Source: Pseudoips prasinana
Lineage: Eukaryota > Arthropoda > Insecta > Lepidoptera > Nolidae
Direction of reading: 5' to 3'
Length of the DNA: 64,000 nucleotides
Assembly (NCBI GenBank): GCA_951640165.1
Contig: OX621241.1
Span: 17,489,001-17,553,000, forward strand
The first letter of the stretch is position 1; each line of letters begins with the position of its first letter. Positions 33,171 through 43,430 of this stretch are shown one piece after another. Position numbers and translations under genes: made by a program. Below the pieces are notes generated by a model. The model had not been told where the DNA came from. It saw nothing but the letters and a program-made list of their open reading frames with translations, and did not search any database.

Positions 33171-34654
33171 GATATATAAGGATAAGGTGGGATAAGGATT
33201 GGATGTCATTAGTGTTGTGTGTCACATAACGACAGTTCTGTACAATATAAAAATTATATCAAGAACAACCGAGGTAATTACCGGAAGCGATACCTCTCGA
33301 TAACGAGCCATATCAGTCGACCTGTGACCACGGATGGTGCAATCTAAGCCGAAACGTCAGGTAAACCAAAAGGTAATGGCTTAACTTAAAATATTACCGC
33401 AAACGAGACCCGTGTCTACAATATATTATGATAATATGTTCAAATCGTGAAAGTCTTGCAAGTTGTAAGGAGTGGTAAATTTTTATTGACTTGCTTCAGA
33501 AGAAAGAGATTATCGATTCGACTGTCCGCTTTTTGTTTGCATATATGTAACGCAATTTCTCTGTTGTTTGTGAAGGAATATTGAAACTTCGAGCGAAAAT
33601 GCTTTCAGAATGATTTAATTTAAATTTTGTTTCAATCGTTTAAAACAAAGAAAACTTGAAGGTTATTACGATGCCTATTAAAAGAGCAATCAATTATAGA
33701 CAGGTTTTCTAAAATTATTTAAGTTTTATGGGTATCTAATTATTTTTCCTAAACTCTTGGTTTTTCGTGTTGTAAGAAGCATGAATGAATTTTGACATAT
33801 TATTGTAACTCTCGATCCGTACTAAAATCAGATTTGCAATTTTACACAACTGAAGAGATCGATATGAACCATTGCAAAAATCCAGTCCATAATTCTGGCT
33901 TCTAATTGAGAAACGGTTTTGTGATTCTCAGTAAAATATTATTATTGCAGAACTAAAAGTAATTAAAAGAACATATTTATTAATCAAGTGAAGCTTAAAT
34001 CACAACTTCATAAGCCTGACATTTACAGCGCGCAACTTTCTCCCGCATTTGTTTATTGTAAAGTACTAATTAATTGTATATTATTCGTGAGTTAAATATC
34101 ACAAAATATCCAGAACAAGTTTTTGTTTCTCATTACCAATGTCAAATAATAAAAAATAATAAAAAAAAACTATAATAGCACTTTATAGAATTTCAGCTCA
34201 AAAATACTAAGCCACGCTTTAAAAAAAAGCATACAATAAAATCCAAATGCAAGAGCAAGAGAACGCGCGCTGCAGTCTAGGCCTTAAAATAATAAAGGAA
34301 ATACGTAACTACGTCGCATATTAATGGCAGAACTTCATAATTTATTTGCTTAAAATATTTTTCTTTGCTCACTACCTAGAGCGAAATTATATAACGAACA
34401 CTAGTAACGAAGGTTGGTAAAAATACAAACTAAATAAATAACTCTTACATATATTAAAGAGCGCTTTGAGTTCTTTCGTGACACTCATTTGCGATATTTG
34501 AGATCATAAGAAAATTTAAAATTGCATATTGAGTGAGTTGGAACACAACAAGTTGCAAGAGTGTGAGTAAACTATTCTCAAATAATATCTACATTTAAAA
34601 TACTAGTAAAAAAACACTGCTTGTTTCTGTGATAATATATTACGTATTTATATT
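33171..34654. other. unassigned AT-rich DNA
   Basis: No gene, repeat family or structured site recognised. Confidence 0.4.
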
Positions 34655-34817
34655 TTAGTAGCAGTGCCCCCTGGTTTTACCCGAGTTAAACTTCATAAAT
34701 TATAGCCTATGTGTTAATCCAACGTGTCAGCTAACTCCATATCAAATTTTATTAAAATCGTGAAGAGAAACAAACATACACAGTTAAAAACTTTCGCCTT
34801 TATAATATTAGTGTGAT
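34655..34817 (+). repeat. lepidopteran 'gtgccccctggtttta' repeat
   Basis: It shares 'atagcctatgtgttaatcca', 'gtcagctaactccatatc' and 'ctttcgcctttataatatta' with 53841-54027. It is non-coding and shorter than that copy. Confidence 0.7.
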
Positions 34818-35714
34818 ATCGTAAAATAAATTGTTAAAGGGGATTAACGCGACTAACCTTTATTGTTATTTTCACGACGTCTCGATCAAATTACATTGAT
34901 CGTGGTCACGGATCGACTGATTTTTGAACCACCCTCACTGTATTGTTTATTAAACTGCAAGGGCTGTTTACACGCTGCACTAAACGAATCCACATTTTAG
35001 ATCGACTGCAAATATCGAGATGTTAAATGTTTAACCACTGATTTTCATAACGATGAAAATTTGAAAAAAAAAAAGACGTATCGCACTCGGAGACTGACGC
35101 GGTAAATATATATTTATAGCATAAAGCATAGCATTTTTTATCAACTTATGCAATTATAATTATTTATTTATTTTATAATACTGCATTTGTGATAATAATA
35201 ATAAAATGAATGTATAAAGAGTACTAACGCATTTTCTTTCACTATTTTTTCGTGACTTTCTTCATTAATAAATGCACTTTGTTTATTCATATTTAAAACA
35301 CTTTGTACACAAATTATACGAGTACAGATATTCACTGTTCTACGTAGATGATAAATACCTATACACGTATATACTTTCTCACAAACAGATGATTACGGTA
35401 GTTTTCCAATACAACCAATGCTACCTAAAGGCGGGTTGCTGAACTAAAGAGACAAGCGTGATATTTCAAAAATTCATTAAATGTTCTGTTTTTTATCGAT
35501 AGATGGCGGTAGGAGTGGTGGGTGTTAGGTTTTTTCGTTACGGAATTTTTGGATTCGGTCCCCACGCTCAAGGCCCGCGATAGAAGCTATGCAATAGCTT
35601 AAACAACATTAAAAACGTCTTCCCAATTGTAATTTTTGTGTTTATTCAAACGCACAACTCTCGAGTAATAGTGACGCTCGGTGGAAAGGACTTGTGGCTG
35701 ATCAAAATCAATCG
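34818..35714. other. unassigned DNA up to LINE-D
   Basis: No gene. 'cgatcaaattacattgatcg' at 34884-34903 is a near-palindrome. The LINE-D target duplication occupies 35704-35714. Confidence 0.4.
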
Positions 35715-38204
35715 GGTCAATCAAGGTCAAGGCAAATCAAGGTCCCGGGTATGACCTTAAACTGCCTCTATCGGGGGCTCTAGAATCTTAGGATTCATCA
35801 GAGGCCTACGATAGCATAGTTACTATCACTACAGGATAGTAACTTAGAGCGGCGGCGGAAGAGTAGGCATAATTATGCATACCAACGGCGGCGCTCACAG
35901 GCCGAGTTAGTTGGCTTACTGTACGCTCACCGAGACGCAGGGGACGAGCACAAGTGAGCTATTTAGTCCGAGGGAGCATACCTGAAACAAAACCCCGATC
36001 CAAAGTGTTATCCGACCCGTGCTGAGGGATCCTTGGCCAGAGGGTATTCTGGTCAATAACGGAGGATGTCTATGTTGGCGGTCATAGGACACAGCATGGA
36101 TCCGCCTTACCCCCGTATAGGGCTCTGCGAGGGTGGACCGTTTAGTCCCTGATACTCGTGGGAACGCAATGGATATAATTCATTTTAATCCTTCAAATGG
36201 CGGCGACGTGGTCCGCCACCCGTCACGTCTCGTTTCCCGGAGAGGCGAGAAGTGGCCAACGGAGAGCCGTTTTGCTACGTTGAATGTGGGAGGAGGAATA
36301 GCAGGTAAGATGGACGAAGTATGTCAGCTGATGAGTGAAAAGCGGATCGATGTGTTGTGTGTGAATGAGACGAAGCGGAAAGGGTGTGATACTACAACAC
36401 ACGGACAATACACGGCGTATTGGTCTGGAGTACCGAACACCACCAGAGGTTGCCAAGGTGTGGGTCTCATTCTTTCCACAAGTATGTCTGAGTGTGTGAC
36501 TGAGTTCGAATGCGTGAATGCAAGAGTAATGTGGTTGAGAATGAAAGTTGTTATGACCCGTATCTTCCTAGTAGGAGTGTACGCTCCTGTAGATATGGGT
36601 GCAGTTGTAATACAGCGAGAACAAGAGGAAAGAAAGGCATTCTGGGAGACCCTGAGAGATGTGTTGCGGTTAAGTCAGTATAATGAAAGAGTAATAATGT
36701 AAGGTGATTTTAATGGATGGGTTGGGGTAAAACGTGATGGTTTTGAAAGAGTACTAGGTCAATTCGGTGACGAGAGTGAGAATGAGAATGGGTACAGTCT
36801 GCTTGAGATATGTTTGGAATGGGGTCTTTGTGTTACAAATACTATGTTTGAACATAAAAGAATCCATACGTTTACACGAGAGAGGAAAAATGTGAGAAAG
36901 AGTATGATTGACTTCGTGATTGTAGATGAAAGACTGAGAAAGAATGTTCTAGACACAAGAGTCTATCGTGGGACCGCAATCCATACAGACCACTTTCTGG
37001 TAATGAGCCGAATAAGTGGTCTATTCAAAGGATGGCGCCACCGAATCCCTGAGACTAAAAGTGTACTAGAGAGAAATAAAGTAGAGGAACTGCAAGAGGA
37101 AGAAGTGGCAGATGAGTACAAAAGTAAGTTGGTTGAGAAGTTTGAGGGATCTGAAGACATAAGAGAAGTAGAAGAGCTATGGAAGGTAGTCAAAGAAGGT
37201 GTGGTGAGTGTAGCTGGTGAAGTATGTGGTGTAATAAAGAGAAGAAGAGGAAGAAAAATTAAGAATATTTGGTGGGATAAAAGTGTACAAAAAGTTGTAT
37301 GTGAAAAGAAGAAAGCGTGGTTAGACTGGCTAGCCACCAGAGCAAACGAACGAATGCATAAGGCGACGAATGAGGATATAGAAAGGGCCTGGAATGATTA
37401 TAGGAAAACGAAAGGAATTGTAAAGGATGTGGTGAACGAAAAGAAAAATGAACAAAAGGATAATTTTGATAGAAGGTTGTCTAAGGATTTTCAGACGAAC
37501 ATTAAGTTTTTCTGGAAATCCGTTAGATCAGTAAGAGGCATAACTGAAACCTCAGAACTGAAATCCATACGAGACCAAGATGGAAATATAGTGAAAGGGG
37601 AAGAATGCGTGTTAAAACGTTGGAAGGAGTATTTTGAAAGTTTGTATGAAAGAGGTGTAACAGAGAGTGAACGTAGTTCACTAAGTATAGACAAGAACAA
37701 ATGTAAAGATGACATTGGTATGGATGAGATTGTGAAAGCTATTAAGGGTATGAAATCAGGTAAGTCACCAGGGTATGACAGGATAACTTCCGAGATGCTG
37801 AAGGCTGGACATGGCGTCATAGAAATCAGCTGTGCAGCCTTTTCAATTTATGCTATACCACCGGCCAAGTGCCAAGTGATTGGTGCAAGGCTGTCATCGT
37901 ACCTCTTTACAAAGGGAAAGGCTCACGACAAGACTGTAAAAACTATAGGGGCATTAGTCTGCTCAGCGTCGTTGGTAAGTTGTATGCAAAAGTATTGGTT
38001 GAAAGAGTTGTGAAAGAAACCGATGCGAAAATATGGGATGCACAGGCGGGTTTTCGGAAAGGAATGGGATGCACGGATCAGGTCTTTTCTCTGCGAAGCA
38101 TAGTAGAGAAGTTTTTGGGCAAAAACCAAAAGGTTTACTGTGCCTTCGTAGACTTAGAAAAGGCCTACGATAGAGTGTTGAGGAGTGAACTATGGTCGGT
38201 ACTT

Positions 38205-39045
38205 CTTCGTGAACGACATCGACAAGTCATTGCACCATTCTCAACTCCTATGTTTTGCGGATGATATGAAAATCTTCAAGGCTATCTCATCACCTTCAGA
38301 TGTACTTAAGCTACAATCGGATCTTGATAGGTTGAGCCATTATTGTAGTCAGAACATGCTAGATTTAAACCACACTAAGTGTTCGGTAATAACTTATAGC
38401 AGGCAAAAGAACATCATCCTCTCTGATTACAGTCTCCAGGGGCATAAACTTCAGAAGTGCAAAAGTATGAGTGACCTTGGCGTAATCCACGACACTAAAT
38501 TATTATTTGATAAGCACATCAACAAGATTGTTAAAAAGGCATATCAGGCCCTAGGATTTGTGATGAGGTTATCATTTAACTTCAAAGAGGCCAAAACATT
38601 TAAAATTTTATATTGTTCATTTGTACGACCTATACTGGAATATGCCAGCCAAGTGTGGAATCATCGTTACGACATATACACATCCCGTATAGAAAACATA
38701 CAACACAAATTTATTAAATATCTATGTTATCGCGTTAATTATAATTATAATTCTGACGATTATTTAAAATTATGTGCACATTTCCATATGCTGCCCCTGG
38801 CCATGCGGCGTGAAATAGCTGACACAACATATCTACTTAACATCTTGTCTGGTGCTATAGATTGCCCTGACCTGCTAAACAAAATAACGTTCGATATACC
38901 CACGAAAGTGGTGAGACACTACACTCCGTTCCATCTCCCTTTGGTATCCACAAACTATAGGCAAAATGCATTTTTGTGGCGAGCTGGCAACTGTTTTAAC
39001 AGCAGTTGTTTAATTTTGATATTTTTGTTGATAAAACCGAGATAG
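38205..39045 (+). CDS. LINE-E reverse transcriptase, C-terminal part, open
   Basis: The frame enters at the truncation and stays open to 39045 (~279 residues). It begins just upstream of the catalytic box: 'FVNDIDKSLHHSQLLCFADD', then 'FKAISSPSDVLKLQSDLDRL', 'LDLNHTKCSVITYSR', 'SDLGVIHDTKLLFDKHINKI', 'FVRPILEYASQVWN' and 'IENIQHKFIKYLCYR'. This is the thumb and C-terminal region of Jockey/R1-type LINEs. The finger and palm N-terminal parts and the endonuclease are missing, so it is not functional. The absence of stops suggests a recent insertion. Confidence 0.85.
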
Positions 39046-39247
39046 TGAGTAGGGTACTCAGCCTAGACTTTTTTTAAAATAAATTGTGTAAACGTGTTTA
39101 GTTGTTATAACTTAACTTTATTTGATCACACTATTGTTACATATGCAACTATCTATTCGTGAAGACCTTTTATTGGCTCTCAGGAACTACAATAATTGCA
39201 TATGATTGTCACTATTTGCTGTTGGTCTTCCTAAATAAATAAATAAA
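38205..39247 (+). mobile_element. LINE-E, 5'-truncated non-LTR retrotransposon inside LINE-D
   Basis: 1,043 bp between TACTT repeats (38200-38204 and 39248-39252). It ends in a short (TAAA)n tail. Only the second half of the reverse transcriptase is present. Confidence 0.82.
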
Positions 39248-40442
39248 TACTTACTGTCCATGTATGGGTTGAACGACAACCTTGTTCAAGCACTGAAATC
39301 TCTTTATAGGGATTCCAGAGCTTGCGTGAGGAATAACGGGTCATACACCGAGTGGTTTAGCATCCAAAAGGGTGTTAGACAGGGATGTGTAGCGTCACCG
39401 TGGTTGTTTAACCTATTCATGGATAGCTGTTTAAAAGATTTGAAAGAAAGTGAATGCGGTGTGAGGATGAATGAGTTACTCATCAAGTTTTACTTGCATC
39501 ATCGGTGGACGAGTTGCAGGTGATGTTAACAAGTATGCATGAATCTTTTGAAAGGAAAGGGATGAAAATGAATGTAGGTAAGACGAAAGTAATGGTATTT
39601 GAGAGGGATGAATACACGACAGCGTGTGATATTGTGGTTGGAGAAGAAAAAGTCGAACAGGTGAATGAGTTTGTATATTTGGGAACTTTGTTTACGAGAG
39701 ATGGGAAATATGAAAAAGATATTGTTAGAAGAGTAAATGCGGGGAACAGAGTGAATGGGGCACTACACGCCTTTATGAGTAGCCGGCAAGTATCAAAGAA
39801 GGCTCGACTAGCCGTGCACGATGGAGTGTTAGTGCCAACTTTAATGTATGGAAGTGAAAGTTGGGTATGGCAGAAAAAGAATGAAAGTAAAATAAATGCA
39901 GTGGAAATGAGAACTCTAAGAAGTATGTGTGGTGTGACTTTGAGAGACAGAATTCGAAATACTGATGTAAGAGAGCGTTGTGGTGTGGAAGAGGATGTAG
40001 TCACAAAGATTGAAAAAGGCATGCTGAGATGGTTTGGCCATTTAGAAAGGATGAATGAAAGAAGATTGACAAAAGAAGTATACCTGGCCTGTGTGAATGG
40101 GACAACCGGAAGGGGAAGACCACGTCGAACATTCTCTGACCAAATTGAAGATGTTCTCAAGAAAGGGCAGGTCAGAAGTACCCTAAACCGGCGAGCATGT
40201 ATGAAGAAGATAATGACAGTAATCGAGGCAAAAGAAGTATGCAAAGATCGTGACAAATGGAAATCCGTTGTCTCTGCCTACCCCTCTGGGAAACAGGCGT
40301 GAGTCTATGTATGTATGTATGTAAAATCAATCGAGTAATTAGTGCCGTATTGTAATAAATGCTTTATAATTTTATTTAAACAGTCATTATTTATGTTCTA
40401 TACTTACCATTGGTCACAATAGTTGGCCATTCTTACTTCTTG

Positions 40443-40542
40443 TATGTCAGATATGAAAGAAATCTTCTCATCTCCTTTGCATAATATAGGGTCACCTATA
40501 TTATGCAAAGGAGATGAGAAGATTTCTTTCATATCTGACATA
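40443..40542. repeat. perfect inverted repeat, 48-bp arms, 4-nt loop
   Basis: Arm 1 (40443-40490) and arm 2 (40495-40542) are exact reverse complements, separated by GTCA. The outer ends are 'tatgtcagatatg' and 'catatctgacata'. The arms have mixed base composition and are not simple repeats. A transcript would form a perfect 48-bp stem. Confidence 0.95.
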
Positions 40543-40732
40543 TGGTCCTGTTGATCTAAAAGGACGAATTCACTCGATTGTCGGCATATTTTTTTATATT
40601 GATCCCTACCAAAGCTTAGCTGAATTCGATTCTTGCAATCCACTAACTTATTCTTTTCGTGTCCATCTAGCAAATTGATTCCGCTCGTGAGAGGTGAAAT
40701 ATGTCGCCTGCGCTTGCAATTCGCATCCAATC

Positions 40733-40925
40733 CTTCATGTCAAGTCAAGTCAAGTGAATTTCAGTCACAGCGGAGACTATCTACAAACACAAGTATGTGC
40801 GCAAGCACATATTGACTCTCTTTAGAGTTATCTAGGTATCAAGGGGTTTTTGGTGCGTCCACTAGGAGATACGGGGATCATACGTCGATACATTCGAGAC
40901 TCCAAGCTGGGGCTAAGATTTTTTT
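40733..40925 (-). mobile_element. SINE family 2 body fragment
   Basis: It follows the plus-strand order of the copies at 5097 and 6372: 'gaatttcagtcacagcgg', 'caagtatgtgcgcaagcac', 'gcgtccactaggagatacgg', 'ctccaagctggggctaag'. The tRNA-like head is missing. Confidence 0.6.
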
Positions 40926-42240
40926 TTCCTAGACGAAGTCCATTAACACTCATTATCTATTGATAAACATTGTACAGCAATATCAATGAGGTACAAACAA
41001 TTTTGCCTGTCTTTACCTTCGGGACTTTAAAGTGGTCTTATTATGTAGTAATGTTGTTACTGCATGGTAGACCAACTCCACTGTAAACTGGAAATTTCTA
41101 CAACACACAAGAGGTGGAATTTTGCTACAAGTACATTACAGAGTTTTGCTAATTAAGAACGGAAAATTACAAAGGGAGAGAAATTTTGCAAGATTTTATT
41201 AAACTTCTCGTCGTAAATGTAATAAAAGCTCATAAAAGCGCCAAGTTCTAATGAGGGCGGAATATTTTTTTCCTAATAATTGGTGAGTGCAGCAGATATC
41301 ACTTATTCACCTATGGTCTTCTTAAGATCATGGTAAAGGTTTGTTAACTAATTCTTAGCTTGTTTTAATTATCTCGGTTTCTGTATAAATTAAAGGATCC
41401 CTACTACTACTAAACTACTGCCAAAACTACCTGGCTCCCCTCCGGTTAAGTTGTAGGCAACATTTGGTTGAACTATTTTCTTATGCAGTTTATTTGTACC
41501 GATTATATTTAGATTTTCAGCAATCCAAATTTGCTTTGTTTCAGTTATTTGTATTTTATATATCGCTAGATTTCAAATTAATTAATTAAAACTTATCGTT
41601 TATTTTAGGCAGTTTAAAATAGGTACATTTATTGATTTTTGCAGGCTCATAACTTTTGAAAGAGTAAGATTTGATGAGAAAATCAGAAATATGTTTATAT
41701 GGAAAATGGCAGCTAGTACTGACTCTGAAAAAGGCATTTCACAAACATTACGCAGAAATTTTCGGACCTTTCAGTTAGTTTTTGCTTACTTGTTAGGAGT
41801 CTTCAAAAAAAAGTCAAATACTTATAAAAAACCAAACATAATCGTTTATACAATCCAATTTCTTCTTATGCTAACTCTAAACCAATTAGTAAAGGATCGG
41901 GTTCAGTAGTAACGATGCACGACAAGGATTGATTCTCGGTCTATTTTTATATTAAGTTTATACCTGTAAGTGTAAGGATTAATCATATGACAGTATTTTT
42001 CGCGAATGACAACTGTCTTCAAACTTTAATCAACAGTTATGCAATTATTAAGAAGTAAACATAATACCACACTCAAAAGCTGTTGAATAAAATGACTGAT
42101 GAATAAAAATACAGTAAAAATACAAATAACTATAAGTGTTGATATGGCTTGACTTGTTTATTTAAGTTATTTTCATAGTATTATGACATATGAGATTCAT
42201 CTATGGGAAAATTCTGCTGATGACACCATCTTTATATTGT
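40926..42240. other. unassigned AT-rich DNA
   Basis: No gene recognised. The short frame at 41691-41909 has no features of a known protein. Confidence 0.4.
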
Positions 42241-42242
42241 GG

Positions 42243-42400
42243 CAGAGTGCTGTAAGAGCTATTTACATCCATGGGGGCAGTCTCTCTTAGCGAATAATTC
42301 AAAGAAATTAATAGTCGAACTATTGCCTCCCAAAACGTATATGAGATGTATGAGTCGCAACATTAATACTAATCATAAGCATAATCTGGTTGTTTGTCAA
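42243..42400 (+). pseudogene. decayed LINE RT C-terminus (LINE-B-like)
   Basis: The translation shows 'SAVRAIYIHGGSL', then in another frame 'ANNSKKLIVELLPP', 'TYMRC' and 'INTNHKHNLVV'. The same order (AVRAIYG, KEINILTVPSEYIY, NINTRNKNKLAMP) is read at the end of the LINE-B RT. Stops and shifts mark it as an old fragment. Confidence 0.5.
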
Positions 42401-42404
42401 ATTT

Positions 42405-43420
42405 CAGAGAGAAGCCCGGGCTCTGGAAGTCGAAGGTGTATATCGGTCTTATTACTCCGTACTGCCACCGTTTCCTTATGGCCGATACTGGCCATAGCGT
42501 GAAGTAGGTCGCAGTTATCTCCTGCGACCTTTCGAAAACCTTTGATGTTGCAGTCCACGAAGTTGTATCGATGAAATATCACGGTTTTAATGGCCCAACA
42601 TTAAAACTGTTCACCGAGTTAATGTCAGCCAGATCAAATACAAAGCAACTGAAGGCCTTAGTAGGCGAAATTCAGGGCTCATTTATTTCAAACATTAATG
42701 ACAGGAATATATAAATGTACTCTGCTGACGTCGCTGCTGTTGTGGGCGCACCAACTTAGTATAGGCTGGAGCAGCTGGAGGCTGAACAGGTACAAACCAC
42801 TCCATTTATGAGTTTACAGCTAGATAGTCGCTTAACTTGTGAGACTTAAAAAACTTTCCGAGAAAGTTGGGCATGCTTGCATCGCGCTGTGGCGCATTCG
42901 GCTATTTAGCCTTATAACATGGTCACGAGTTGTTATTTTAGCTCTGCACACTTATTCTTACAATATGGCGTAGAACTCTGGGAAACATCGCCGGTACCCC
43001 TATTCCGGGCCATTAATATACTGACTGTATAAGCAATTTAGTGTCTCCAAATGGCGTTATTTGAGTACGATAACCAAGAAGAGTACTTGAGGCTCGGTGA
43101 CTGTCATGAGTATAGCATGCGGTACAAATACCGCGTGTAACCAGCGCCACGATACCTAAAAAGAACAGCCAGGCTAGTAAATGCAATGCCGCTGGTCGTC
43201 TACAACAGACTGTCAGAGGATGTGAGAAACGTATTTCTATAGACAGGCTCTCTAGAAATACGTTTAAATATAAAACTAAAAAGTGGCTTGTCAAATAAGC
43301 ATTTCGGTCATATGCCGATTTTATGAAACTGCCAATGAATTAGAATGTACGTTAATTTATTTATTGTTATGTTAATTGAACTGATTTATTTATATCAATC
43401 AATGTTTAAAACGGATGATT
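42405..43420 (+). pseudogene. decayed LINE reverse transcriptase
   Basis: Pieces of RT can be followed in shifting frames: 'CDL' then 'KAFDVAVHEVVSMKYHGFNG' (about 42517-42600), 'QGSF', 'INDRN' and 'MYSADVAAVV' (42672-42740, ADD box degraded to ADV), 'SSAHLFLQYGVELWE' (42940-42985) and 'LVVYNRLSEDVRN' (43188-43226) with 'KYKTKKWLVK' near the end. It is compact, with several internal deletions. Confidence 0.6.
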
Positions 43421-43430
43421 TTATTTATGA

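Larger units (their letters stand above)
36133..40302 (+). pseudogene. LINE-D ORF: endonuclease plus reverse transcriptase, multiply broken
   Basis: Endonuclease motifs: 'RFATLNVGG', 'DVLCVNETKRKG' and 'FLVGVYAPVDMG'. A TAA at 36700-36702 falls directly before 'GDFNGWVG'. The frame is open again to about 37835, where a shift occurs. RT blocks follow: 'IKGMKSGKSPGYDRITSEML', 'CKNYRGISLLSVVGKLYA', 'WDAQAGFRKGMGCTDQVF' and 'YCAFVDLEKAYDRV'. LINE-E splits it at 38204/39253. After that come 'GVRQGCVASPWLFNLF' and 'VRMNELLIKF', but the expected A-D-D box is gone: about two dozen bases seem deleted near 39491, and the next readable part is 'ASSVDELQVML'. The C-terminus is open ('FVYLGTLFTRDGKYEKDI', 'TLRDRIRNTDVRERCG', 'GRGRPRRTFSDQIEDVL'). 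Confidence 0.85.
35715..40322 (+). mobile_element. LINE-D, full-length RTE-like LINE with 11-bp target duplication, split by LINE-E
   Basis: 'aaaatcaatcg' occurs immediately before (35704-35714) and after (40323-40333) the element. It has a ~420-bp 5' UTR, one ORF with endonuclease and RT, the conserved end 'acccctctgggaaacaggcg', and a (TATG)n 3' terminus. Without LINE-E it is about 3.6 kb. Truncated relatives of its 3' end lie at 47847-47962 and 51764-51822. Confidence 0.88.

Noticed and set aside
39483..40256. 257-codon minus-strand frame
   Set aside because: It is the antisense shadow of the LINE-D C-terminal coding region, rich in Ser, Phe and Leu as expected for such shadows.
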